Below the pieces are notes generated by a model that was not told the DNA's origin, did no database searches, and saw only the letters and a program-made list of their open reading frames with translations. 64,000 bases of DNA from Aliivibrio finisterrensis (GTDB taxonomy: Bacteria > Pseudomonadota > Gammaproteobacteria > Enterobacterales > Vibrionaceae), in NCBI RefSeq assembly GCF_008933155.1, contig NZ_WBVP01000002.1, forward strand, positions 186,001 through 250,000, in the 5' to 3' direction. Position numbers and translations under genes: made by a program. Positions 34,497-43,511 of this stretch are shown piece after piece (the stretch's first letter is position 1; each line of letters begins with the position of its first letter).

Positions 34497-37400
34497 TGAA
34501 CATTGCTGAATATTCAATAAAAAACAAAGTCATTAGCTGGCTATTCATTGTTATTTTAACCATTGGTGGTATTACCTCATTTTTAGATTTAGGCCGTTTA
34601 GAAGACCCAGCTTTTACGATTAAAGATGCGATGATCATCTCGACTTATCCGGGGGCTACCTCAAAAGAAGTTGAAGAAGAGTTAACGTACCCGTTAGAAA
34701 AAGCGATCCGTAAATTACCTTATATCGATAAAATCACATCGACGTCGTCTAACGGAATGTCGCAGATCATGGTGAGCATGAAGATGGATTACGGTCCAGA
34801 TGAGTTGCCACAGATCTGGGATGAAATGCGTCGTAAAATTAATGATTTGAAACCAACTCTGCCTCAAGGGGTTCAATCTTTACAGATTATTGATGATTTT
34901 GGTGACGTGTTTGGCGTAATGATGATGCTGACGGGTGACGATTATAACTATGTAGAGTTAAAACGTTATGCCGACACATTAACGCGCGAATTAGAACTGA
35001 TTGATGGGGTAGGTAAAGTCTCTATCGCGGGCGATCAACAAGAAATGCTGTTTGTTGAGATCTCTCTCGATCGCTTAGCGGCACTGAACCTAGACATGAA
35101 CACCGTGGCTGGCCTATTAAACCAACAAAATAACGTGGTGCAGGCGGGTGAAGTATTGGTGAATGGCGAGAGCTTAACCATTCGTCCAAGCGGTACGTTA
35201 ACCACGATTGAATCGTTAGAAGATTTGATTATTCATGGGCGTGATACGGGCAATCTTATTCGTTTAAAAGACGTCGCAACCATTAGCCGTGGCACGCAAG
35301 AGAAACCAAGCAATGTGATCCGATTTAACGGAAAAGATGCGTTAAATATTGGGCTGTCGTTCGCGTCTGGTGTGAACGTGGTTGAAGTTGGTCAACGTGT
35401 ACAAGACGAATTAGCCTATCTAGAATCGATCAAACCTGCGGGACTTGAGCTAAGTTATTTCTATAACCAAGCGCAAGAAGTCGATACGTCAGTTCGTGAT
35501 TTTATCATCAGCTTAGGTGAAGCGGTCGCGATTGTTATTGTGGTTCTACTGTTCGCTATGGGTATGCGAAGCGGCCTAATTATTGGTGTGGTGTTACTAC
35601 TGACCGTATTCGGCACGTTTATCTTAATGAGCTACAACAACATTGACCTTCACCGTATCTCATTGGGTGCATTAATTATTGCGCTAGGGATGCTGGTAGA
35701 TAATGCCATTGTAGTGGTTGAGGGGATTTTAGTTGGCCTCAAAAAAGGACGAACTAAAGTTCAAGCAGCTGCGGACATTGTAAAACAAACACAATGGCCT
35801 TTATTGGGCGCAACAGTGATCGCGATTGCCGCATTTGCTCCGATTGGTCTGTCTGAAGATGCCACTGGCGAGTTCATGGGTGATTTGTATTGGGTGTTGT
35901 GTTACTCACTGTTTTTAAGTTGGGTAACGGCTATTACAATCACGCCATTCTTAGCTGACTTGCTATTGAAAGAAGAAGATAAAAACACAGGTGAAGAAGA
36001 AGACGCTTACAAAGGGTTCTTATTTACTGCGTTTGGTTCATCTCTTAAGTTGGCTTTACGTTTCCGTTGGGTAACGGTTGTCTCGCTAGTGGGTTTACTT
36101 GTCGTTGCGGTAATGGCGTTTGGTAATGTGAAGCAACAGTTCTTCCCCGCATCAAATACGCCAATGTTTTACGTGGATATGTGGATGCCAGAAGGCACTG
36201 ATATTCGTGAAACAATTAAGCAATCAGAAGCGGTTGAGAGCTACATTAATAAGCAAGACAATATTGAGTTTGTATCAGCGTCGATTGGTCAAGGTATGCA
36301 GCGTTTTGCGCTAACTTACCAACCAGAAAAAAGCTATGAAGCGTATGCACAGTTTCAGATCAGAACCACAGATCGCGAATCAATGTTTAGTTTGTTAGAA
36401 AACTTAACCAACTCATTAGATAAACGCTTTGAGAAGCCTACCTTCCAATTCAAAATGATGGAATTTGGCCCTTCTCCTGCGTCTAAGATCGAAGTGCGTA
36501 TTTCAGGGCCTGATCCTCAAATTCTGCGTGATTTAGCGACCGATGTTGAAGACATTCTTGGGACAGATTCAGGCTCAAGAAACATTCGACATGATTGGCG
36601 TGAACGTACTAAAGAGTTAACGCCTGAGTTTAATGAATCAAAAGCGCGCCGTTTAGGGATCTCAAAAGAAGACTTATCAAATACGCTGCAAATGGCATTT
36701 GGTGGTAATACATTAGGAATGCTGCGTGATGGCACACATACTCTACCAATTGTGGCGCGTTTGCCAGAAGTAGAGCGTGTGGATTTTGAGTCACTGCAAA
36801 ACGTGAAGATCTGGAGTCCATCACTACAAAGCTACATACCAGTAGATCAAGTGATTGATGGGGTGAACCTAGATTGGAGTGAGCCTCTTATCCAGCGTCG
36901 CGACAGAAAACGCACGATTACGGTAATGGCCGATCACGATTTATTGAGTGATGATACACCTGCAAGTTTGTTAGCGCGTGTTCAGCCAAAAGTGTTGGAA
37001 ATGCCATTACCTGAAGGGTATGAAATCACCTGGGGTGGTGAATATGAATCATCAAAAGATGCACAAGAATCTCTATTTGGTTCATTGCCAATGGGTTACT
37101 TGTTCATGTTTTTCATCACAATGTTGCTGTTTAACTCGTTTAAAAAGCCGTTAGTGATTTGGTTTACGGTTCCGCTTTCTATCATTGGTGTCGCGTTTGG
37201 TTTGTTAAGTACCAATATGCCGTTTAGCTTTACCGCGTTCTTAGGTTTATTAAGCTTGAGCGGTATGATTTTGAAAAATGGTATCGTATTGCTTGATCAA
37301 ATCAATCTTGAATTGTCATCAGGTAAAGACCCGTACATTGCAATAGTGGACAGTGCGATCAGTCGTGTTCGTCCTGTGAGTATGGCGGCGTTAACGACAA

Positions 37401-37558
37401 TACTAGGGCTTATTCCATTATTGTTTGATGCGTTCTTTAGCTCAATGGCTATTACGATTATGGCGGGTTTAGGTTTTGCGACCATTCTGACCTTGATTGT
37501 AGTGCCAGTAATGTACGCGATTTTATTTAAGATTAAGCCAGCACCAAACCACGCATAA
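34496..37558 (+). CDS. RND multidrug efflux permease (HAE1-like)
   Basis: A 1020-residue inner-membrane pump with two large periplasmic loops and twelve predicted helices. The start is IKNKVISWLFIVILTIGGI. The TM4 segment ALGMLVDNAIVVVEG (about residue 400) keeps the first proton-relay Asp, but Asn replaces the second Asp of AcrB. This is common in this subgroup. It ends SVLKNG-like GMILKNGIVLLDQINLEL and AILFKI. It works with the two upstream adaptors under the divergent TetR gene and ends at the 37591 terminator. Confidence 0.93.
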   Translation: MNIAEYSIKNKVISWLFIVILTIGGITSFLDLGRLEDPAFTIKDAMIISTYPGATSKEVEEELTYPLEKAIRKLPYIDKITSTSSNGMSQIMVSMKMDYGPDELPQIWDEMRRKINDLKPTLPQGVQSLQIIDDFGDVFGVMMMLTGDDYNYVELKRYADTLTRELELIDGVGKVSIAGDQQEMLFVEISLDRLAALNLDMNTVAGLLNQQNNVVQAGEVLVNGESLTIRPSGTLTTIESLEDLIIHGRDTGNLIRLKDVATISRGTQEKPSNVIRFNGKDALNIGLSFASGVNVVEVGQRVQDELAYLESIKPAGLELSYFYNQAQEVDTSVRDFIISLGEAVAIVIVVLLFAMGMRSGLIIGVVLLLTVFGTFILMSYNNIDLHRISLGALIIALGMLVDNAIVVVEGILVGLKKGRTKVQAAADIVKQTQWPLLGATVIAIAAFAPIGLSEDATGEFMGDLYWVLCYSLFLSWVTAITITPFLADLLLKEEDKNTGEEEDAYKGFLFTAFGSSLKLALRFRWVTVVSLVGLLVVAVMAFGNVKQQFFPASNTPMFYVDMWMPEGTDIRETIKQSEAVESYINKQDNIEFVSASIGQGMQRFALTYQPEKSYEAYAQFQIRTTDRESMFSLLENLTNSLDKRFEKPTFQFKMMEFGPSPASKIEVRISGPDPQILRDLATDVEDILGTDSGSRNIRHDWRERTKELTPEFNESKARRLGISKEDLSNTLQMAFGGNTLGMLRDGTHTLPIVARLPEVERVDFESLQNVKIWSPSLQSYIPVDQVIDGVNLDWSEPLIQRRDRKRTITVMADHDLLSDDTPASLLARVQPKVLEMPLPEGYEITWGGEYESSKDAQESLFGSLPMGYLFMFFITMLLFNSFKKPLVIWFTVPLSIIGVAFGLLSTNMPFSFTAFLGLLSLSGMILKNGIVLLDQINLELSSGKDPYIAIVDSAISRVRPVSMAALTTILGLIPLLFDAFFSSMAITIMAGLGFATILTLIVVPVMYAILFKIKPAPNHA

Positions 37559-37590
37559 ATAAATACTGTCTTTGAGTTTATTTTTACTCA

Positions 37591-37630
37591 CCAATCACAA
37601 TGGCCTTAGGGTTATTGTGGTTGGTTTTTT
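37591..37630 (+). terminator. Rho-independent terminator of the RND operon
   Basis: CCAATCACAAT pairs with ATTGTGGTTGG (one G-U) around a 12-nt loop, then six T. Confidence 0.8.
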
Positions 37631-37756
37631 ACGTTATAATCGCCCTAAAGATAGTTACTTATATTTCACGGGTTAATACTATATTTTGAGTGATAACCCT
37701 GTATAATTCGGCGCCTATTCACCCTGTTTGAACAACTAACACTTAGGATATCCGTT

Positions 37757-38173
37757 ATGATGACTGATGAAGAAAGAATTGAACTGCAACAAAACAACCC
37801 ATTACACGGTCTTAAGTTAGAAATCTTACTGCAAGAGTTGGTTGATTTTTACGGCTGGGAAATTCTAGATACTGCAATGCGTTTAAATTGCTTTAACACT
37901 AACCCGTCGATCGCAAGCAGTGTTAAATACTTAAAGAAAACAGAATGGGCGAGAGAGAAGCTAGAAAACTTCTACTTATACCGTTTTAAGCGTATGCCAC
38001 GTGCGTCTAACCTTGAGTTTGATAAGCCGCCACGTTCACGTACTTTCCCACACGGTCTTGAGCCAAAAGAGCCAATGGAATTGACGGTAGATTCGATTTT
38101 AAAATCACAAGCAAAAGCGGCATCTGCTCATAAAGAACGTACCTCTAACCGTGGCGGTAATTACCGTCGCTAA
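37757..38173 (+). CDS. VF530-family DNA-binding protein (DUF2132)
   Basis: A 138-residue soluble protein. The core [20 protein letters not shown], then [20 protein letters not shown]-like sequence and [10 protein letters not shown], is the VF530 domain (about residues 13-90). That family is named after a Vibrio fischeri protein whose structure suggested nucleic-acid binding. This copy has a basic C-terminal tail ([20 protein letters not shown]) that would add to nucleic-acid affinity. Start ATG 37757. It has its own promoter region and a strong terminator. Confidence 0.88.
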   Translation: MMTDEERIELQQNNPLHGLKLEILLQELVDFYGWEILDTAMRLNCFNTNPSIASSVKYLKKTEWAREKLENFYLYRFKRMPRASNLEFDKPPRSRTFPHGLEPKEPMELTVDSILKSQAKAASAHKERTSNRGGNYRR

Positions 38174-38230
38174 AAAGAGGCGTAGTTAAGTGGATTGTCA
38201 CTAACTGAACGTTTATCTACTCGTTGAATA

Positions 38231-38269
38231 AAAAAAAGCCAAGCAAGGTTATCCGAGCTTGGCTTTTTT
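38231..38269. terminator. Bidirectional terminator
   Basis: AAAAGCCAAGC pairs with GCTTGGCTTTT around a 12-nt loop, with A and T tracts on either side. It is shared by the VF530 gene and the minus-strand envelope cluster. Confidence 0.88.
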
Positions 38270-38288
38270 ATTGGTTATTTATGTAGGT

Positions 38289-40184
38289 TTAGAACATGGC
38301 ATTGAATTGAATGTAAGGGCCCCACATTAAATCAAAGCGGTTGTAATCAAAGTAAATATCATCATCGCCAGCATCCAAAATACCATTGGTAGACCAATCG
38401 ATGTTGGCTCTTACCCCTGCTTGGATTGAGTAGCCTAAGCCACTTGCTTCAGCCCAACGGCGTTGATAAATGTAACCAAAGTCTAGACCACCTGTTATCG
38501 CTAAACCATAAGTACCAGTGATACTTCCTGATTCACCGTTACGAGCGATTTTTTCTGCCGCAGATGAAATGTCATATTGAGCCACACCAATACCCAATTT
38601 AGGTGTTAGATAAAAGCGGTTGTAGTTCGTTTCGTAACGAGCACCATAAGCGGCTTCATCACGACCAATTACAAACATGTAGCGTGTTTGTTCAAAATCT
38701 TCATCGAAGGCTACACCCAGTAATGATGAGCTGTCTTCATTTCTTTGGAAACCAACAGCAGATGGCATGGCATAGTTTGAGTAACTAAAGCCCATATACA
38801 TACCGCCTTCGCTCAATACTAGTGTTTCAATAGATTTGTATTCAGTAGAGAAGCCTTTTTTCACAGAGCAGCCTTCAGCAAGGCAGTAGCTACTGTTGCT
38901 TGATTTAAATGTTGCGGTGCCATCAGTTTTTGTCCAATCCATTTTTAAACGTAACGTATCCGCACCTTCAAAAAATGAATTAAAATCAACCAAACCAGTT
39001 AGCATGCTCACCGCTTCTGAATTTTTACCATCAGTTGCACCTTCTGCTTGATTTGTCAGGTATTTTAATGATGCTTGGGTATCCATTAGGCGTGCTTGAA
39101 GATAAACGGTATGCAAAAAGCTAGCGTTGATGTTGTAGTCAGTTTCAACATCATCACCAATAGATTGAGTCGCTTCCCAGTTGTTATACATTAAGCCGTA
39201 ACCTGCTAGAAAATCAACTTTTGACTTTGTAGACATGTCATTAACATAGGTTTCTGGCTTACTCATTTCGTCAGGATTCACTAAGTAAGTATGGCGTTTA
39301 TTCTCTTTTGGATCTTCAGCGGTAATTGCGTATTGGTTACCATAAACAAACACTTCAGGGTTAAAACCAAAATTACCTTCTTCACTATTACTTACGATAC
39401 GGCGAGCACTTTTATCACCTTCAAAATAATAAAGGTTTAAGCCTTTGTTAAATGGGTTCACGTATTCATACATAGTCACTAAACCACGAGAGCGATTTAT
39501 TGGATACGTTGCAATGATATTGCGGCGATCTGAGCGGTCATGAAGTCGAGTAGATAGCATTTCCCAAGCTTCATTTTTTTGTTTTTCCAGGTTGTGAAGA
39601 TTGGTATAACGAATACGACGCTCTTCTGTGTTTACATAAGCAATCGAAACCGTACCTGCAAGGTTATTGTTAATCGCTCCAAAATCAGATTCTTTTGGTA
39701 GTTTGATTGAACGTTTATGTTTTGCGCTATAAATATCTAATGTGTTTTCATTTAGACACAATAGCTCACCTTGGTAGTTAAAACCGGTCGCTTGAGAACT
39801 TTCACATAAAGAGTGGTCAACACGGCGCTCAGAGTGTCCACCTTGAATGAAATGGTATTCATTACGTGAAGAGTATTTACCATTTTTTTTCTGATACATT
39901 TGGCTAACGATAGCAAAAGAACGGTCTTTAAACTGAGCTACAGTCTCTAATTTTGCTGATGGTTCGAAACGGTGTTGGTAGCCACCAATGATAAGTTTTG
40001 TATCACATTCTTCATCACAGTTTTTATCCCATTTACCAAACCAGACTGGAGAGGCTCCACCTTGAAGGCGAACTTGGGATTCAGAGATGCTTTTTGGTTG
40101 TTTTGGTGATAGCTCATAAGCCATCACGCTTGAAGAAATACTGCTAATTAGTGTTAAAACTGCGAGTTGTAGTTTCATTTTCAT
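38289..40184 (-). CDS. Outer-membrane beta-barrel protein of the envelope cluster
   Basis: A 631-residue exported protein. The signal peptide is MKMKLQLAVLTLISSISSSV, cleaved near MAYE. The first half (about residues 25-320) is rich in short strands with repeated loops and paired Cys (NCDEEC). The second half (about 340-631) looks like a transmembrane barrel, with alternating strands and a final FNAMF. I recognise no family. It is last in the five-gene minus-strand cluster, 108 bp after the FlgT-like gene, and may have an extra promoter there. Confidence 0.75.
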   Translation of the reverse strand: MKMKLQLAVLTLISSISSSVMAYELSPKQPKSISESQVRLQGGASPVWFGKWDKNCDEECDTKLIIGGYQHRFEPSAKLETVAQFKDRSFAIVSQMYQKKNGKYSSRNEYHFIQGGHSERRVDHSLCESSQATGFNYQGELLCLNENTLDIYSAKHKRSIKLPKESDFGAINNNLAGTVSIAYVNTEERRIRYTNLHNLEKQKNEAWEMLSTRLHDRSDRRNIIATYPINRSRGLVTMYEYVNPFNKGLNLYYFEGDKSARRIVSNSEEGNFGFNPEVFVYGNQYAITAEDPKENKRHTYLVNPDEMSKPETYVNDMSTKSKVDFLAGYGLMYNNWEATQSIGDDVETDYNINASFLHTVYLQARLMDTQASLKYLTNQAEGATDGKNSEAVSMLTGLVDFNSFFEGADTLRLKMDWTKTDGTATFKSSNSSYCLAEGCSVKKGFSTEYKSIETLVLSEGGMYMGFSYSNYAMPSAVGFQRNEDSSSLLGVAFDEDFEQTRYMFVIGRDEAAYGARYETNYNRFYLTPKLGIGVAQYDISSAAEKIARNGESGSITGTYGLAITGGLDFGYIYQRRWAEASGLGYSIQAGVRANIDWSTNGILDAGDDDIYFDYNRFDLMWGPYIQFNAMF

Positions 40185-40292
40185 TCTTTATTATAATGGA
40201 ATTACCAACCTAAATAAGCCATTGTTTCAATGGTTTAGATAAGTTGGAATTCGTTATGATGTTAAACTTGAGTATGTTATCAAGCTAGGTGA

Positions 40293-41432
40293 TTAAAAAG
40301 AGATACGACTTGGTGCTTCAGGCTCTTTCGCTTTTGGTTTTGTTGGAGCGACTCTTTTTGTTTTACTAACAATAGGGGCGCGTCTCGCGATTGAATGTTT
40401 ATCAATGCTTGAGCTGTTACCACTGACGATTCTTAGATAAGAAACCTTTGGTAATACGCGCGATACTTGTACGCGAGCTACTTTTTTTTCGTTGTATCCT
40501 AGTTTTTCTTTGGTGATTGGATCAACGATTTTTTCGCCCATAGCAAATACGTCGTAATATTCACCTTCTTTAACGCTGGAGCCTCCAGAGTTAAAGACAA
40601 GGCTGCCATCTTTATTTTTGATAACAACAAGTGGATAGATGTTTTCTTTCAGTTGTGAGAACACCTTTCCTGCTGAGATATCGAGTAATAGATCTAAGTT
40701 ATTTCGAGACGATGTGGTTGGTACGGTCGCACTCCATTTTACTTGTTGGTTCACTTGGTCAATCAGCTTATATTCAACCAGAACTTTTGATGAGTAATAG
40801 GTTTTGACATCTTTGATATATTCGCCAGTCATCTCAACGGTACGTGAATTATCCACTGTTCTGCGTTGCGTGCTTGCTTGAATAAGGTGCCCCTCTAATA
40901 CGTAATCTAGATTTTCACTGTTTAGATCTTGAAGCACTTTGAACTTACGATCTTGAACAAGACGAGACTCTAAATTACGAGTAAACGAGGCTGAATGGGA
41001 ACCAGTGAATGACTTAACTGCAATCGTTCGACGATTATTGTTTAGCTTCTTCAATTGCTGCTGGCGTTCATAGCCATCTGGTACTTCGACATTCACACGT
41101 AAACGAACACGGCATTGCGTAGTATCACTGCATTTTTCACTTAAAATACGATACGTTGCGTTACCGTGAGTTGTAACTCGTTGTCCTGTGTTCACGTTTT
41201 TAGAGTGTGTGGTTTCTTTATCACTACGAGAATAACTCTGGGTGTTTACTCGAATACTCTTTAACGACACCCCTTTTACCTGTTCAATAGAGCGGCGAAC
41301 CGCAATATCAATGGCTTGATCTATGGTTGCACCTGAGCCGGTATTCTCAACGCTGATCACATCGGCTTGCGCATTAAGGGCAAGTAACGATAGGGCGAGT
41401 GTGATAATCGATTTTTTGATTGTAAATAACAT
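40293..41432 (-). CDS. FlgT-like secreted protein
   Basis: A 379-residue periplasmic protein. A signal peptide is cleaved near LNAQA-D. Three modules match the FlgT plan: an N-terminal part (GSGATIDQAIDIAVRRSIEQ), a middle TolB/CsgG-like part (RRTIAVKSFTGSHSASFTRN ... YVLEGHLIQAS ... VEYKLIDQVNQQVKW), and a C-terminal SH3-like part (GEYYDVFAMGEKIVDPITKE ... VARVQVSRVLP). FlgT forms the H-ring around the Vibrio flagellar motor, but no flagellar genes lie here, so this is probably a paralogue in another envelope complex. The tail is rich in Lys/Pro. Confidence 0.7.
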   Translation of the reverse strand: MLFTIKKSIITLALSLLALNAQADVISVENTGSGATIDQAIDIAVRRSIEQVKGVSLKSIRVNTQSYSRSDKETTHSKNVNTGQRVTTHGNATYRILSEKCSDTTQCRVRLRVNVEVPDGYERQQQLKKLNNNRRTIAVKSFTGSHSASFTRNLESRLVQDRKFKVLQDLNSENLDYVLEGHLIQASTQRRTVDNSRTVEMTGEYIKDVKTYYSSKVLVEYKLIDQVNQQVKWSATVPTTSSRNNLDLLLDISAGKVFSQLKENIYPLVVIKNKDGSLVFNSGGSSVKEGEYYDVFAMGEKIVDPITKEKLGYNEKKVARVQVSRVLPKVSYLRIVSGNSSSIDKHSIARRAPIVSKTKRVAPTKPKAKEPEAPSRISF

Positions 41433-41451
41433 AGATTAACGGTGCCCGTTA

Positions 41452-42849
41452 TTAAAAATCAGAAAGGTCGAAGTGGTCTTCAGACTCAAATGAATCGGTT
41501 GTTCCCGCTTTTGCAGGTTCAGACGTTTCTTGCTTGGCATCAATTTCGTTTGCGCTTAAACCGCTTTGGATTATTTGAGTTTGTTTCACTTTAACTGGAT
41601 GCCAAACTAATACGACACCAACCATTTCATGGCCTGTTGCTGGGTGTTTTTGGCGCCATTTATTTTCAATGGAAACACCAGTCATGCCTTTTAATTCAGC
41701 TGTCATTGATGAGCTTTGATCCATTATTGAAATAGCGCTGTGACGAACCGCTGATTCAGCCGTTCTTACGTTGCCAGGCCCAACTAATTTAGTGACACGC
41801 TCTTTATCCGTTTTTTTCGCAACGGTAGCTTTCTTCGCAAAATCACCATTTAGGTTATAGGCTGATGCCATTGCACCCCATGCGTCATCTTCAGCAAACA
41901 TTTCTGCGGCTTCACGCTCAATGTCTCGTTCGTCACGATCACTTGTGTGTACAACGCCTGATTGACCAAATGCAACTAACATTGGGTAACCTTGAGCATC
42001 ATACATTAGCTTCACACCTTTATTTAAGTATGGGGCAGGGTAACTTGCAAACACAGTGGCAAGATTAGCATTTTTAGGGTTCATTTTTTCTTTATCGGGC
42101 ATGACTTCACCGTTAGATTCAATCATGTCGACCACTTGATCACGGCGTTTTGCTGATAACGCCATTACCACACCGACAGAACCGATACCGTCACTTCTGT
42201 AATTTTCAAAAGTTTTAATTACGAACATACCAGAGAGATCGCCATACGCTTTTGAAATTGAAGTGGTACCAAAGTATTGTCGCATTAAGGTTTGTTTTTT
42301 CTCTGGTGGGGCATTTTGGAACTCAGCAGCGTCGATCCCCATTTCTTCTAACTTGGCCATCATTGCACCATCAATCAGAGCAATGGCTTTAGTCATTAAT
42401 TGATCAAATTTGTTCTCAGATTTAAAATCTTCAGCCGTAGGTGCTGGAATACCACGTTGTGTAAAGAAATCACGTATCGTTTCTTGGGTAAAGTCACGAT
42501 TAAGGGTTTTTAGGTAATCTTCACGTGCTTTTGCAATGGCTTCATTAAGTGCTATTGCTCGGTAGTTAGCCCAATCTGGGTTGCTTTTAGTGATCGAGAT
42601 ATTTGCGGCACCACTATAGAATCGGATCAGGTGTGATTTATTGGCTTTTGCTGTCGCATTCACTTTTTGTAATACGTAGTGAGTTAATTGCTCATCAATT
42701 TTATCTGCTGGATCTTCTTCAACAATATTAACCTGTTCCGCTGTTTGTGTGCTTTGTTCGATCTGTGTCACAACATCTTGGGCTAGAACGTTAGGCACAG
42801 TAAAGCTGCCGGCAAGCAAAGCCGCTAGCAAGTTCTTATTTGAAATCAT
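41452..42849 (-). CDS. Secreted protein of the envelope cluster, 465 aa
   Basis: The signal peptide ends near NVLAQ-D, so the protein is periplasmic. It begins with a Gln/Glu-rich stretch, then a helical part (NYRAIALNEAIAKAREDYLK ... MMAKLEEMGIDAAEF). The second half contains IVMALSAKRRD-like strands, MYDAQGYPMLVAFGQSG and GVVLVWHPVKVKQ. The C-terminus is acidic (ESEDHFDLSDF). I recall similar proteins next to LpoB-like and CsgG-like genes (DUF6844, not certain). AAGGAAAA precedes the start. It lies 19 bp before the FlgT-like gene. Confidence 0.75.
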   Translation of the reverse strand: MISNKNLLAALLAGSFTVPNVLAQDVVTQIEQSTQTAEQVNIVEEDPADKIDEQLTHYVLQKVNATAKANKSHLIRFYSGAANISITKSNPDWANYRAIALNEAIAKAREDYLKTLNRDFTQETIRDFFTQRGIPAPTAEDFKSENKFDQLMTKAIALIDGAMMAKLEEMGIDAAEFQNAPPEKKQTLMRQYFGTTSISKAYGDLSGMFVIKTFENYRSDGIGSVGVVMALSAKRRDQVVDMIESNGEVMPDKEKMNPKNANLATVFASYPAPYLNKGVKLMYDAQGYPMLVAFGQSGVVHTSDRDERDIEREAAEMFAEDDAWGAMASAYNLNGDFAKKATVAKKTDKERVTKLVGPGNVRTAESAVRHSAISIMDQSSSMTAELKGMTGVSIENKWRQKHPATGHEMVGVVLVWHPVKVKQTQIIQSGLSANEIDAKQETSEPAKAGTTDSFESEDHFDLSDF

Positions 42850-42889
42850 GAATTTTCCTTAATTTATATCCAATTTTATAGGAGGGGGG

Positions 42890-43492
42890 TTACCAGCTTA
42901 CGGTTGAACCATCTGCAACTTTACCTACAACACGTTCACCTTCCCAGAATGCAACGCCATACTCTAGGTTTGTCATCGTTAACTGAAAGTAATATTCAAT
43001 GCGAGTATCGTCGTTATCTAGTGTTGCATTGCGCTGAATGATTTTACCTGACAGGCTGTAATCAGCAGCCAGAACGGTTCCTGACTTTTTTACTGTCTTT
43101 TGGTTGACTAGTTCTGAGTCTTTTAGACTTCTTGCTTTGCGAGTACTGTCGTCTTCACCAAACGCAGTTGTTACAGCAAAAAGACCTGATTGAAGTAGCT
43201 TTACTCGGATCCCTTTGGTTAACTGGTCTGTGTCGATACGTTGCATAGTGTCATTTGTAATCTCATCTACGAGCACAATAGTTCGAGAACCGTCTTTTTG
43301 AGCAAGTCCTGGACTTGCAATGATTTCATCAGCCAGTTCAGTCGCAGCTTTGTTGAAATCCGCATAAGATATGGTTGCAACAATGTTGGTTGTGGTGTCT
43401 TTAGCATCAATATAACTGGTTGAGGTTTTTGTTAATTGACAGCCAGAGAGCATCATCGAGGCAATAACGCCTGATAAAAGTAACTTCTTCAT
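42890..43492 (-). CDS. LpoB-like lipoprotein
   Basis: A 200-residue lipoprotein with the lipobox SMMLSGC, so probably outer-membrane anchored. The mature part has the TolB/CsgG-type fold of LpoB: ELADEIIASPGLAQKDGSRT, IVLVDEITNDTMQRIDTDQL, then ADYSLSGKIIQ and YYFQLTMTNLEYGVAFWEGE. LpoB activates the peptidoglycan synthase PBP1b in enterics. Here it sits in a cluster with no PBP, so it may serve as a structural partner of the neighbours. AAGGAAAG precedes the start. Confidence 0.8.
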   Translation of the reverse strand: MKKLLLSGVIASMMLSGCQLTKTSTSYIDAKDTTTNIVATISYADFNKAATELADEIIASPGLAQKDGSRTIVLVDEITNDTMQRIDTDQLTKGIRVKLLQSGLFAVTTAFGEDDSTRKARSLKDSELVNQKTVKKSGTVLAADYSLSGKIIQRNATLDNDDTRIEYYFQLTMTNLEYGVAFWEGERVVGKVADGSTVSW

Positions 43493-43511
43493 ACTTCTTT
43501 CCTTGGGGTGA

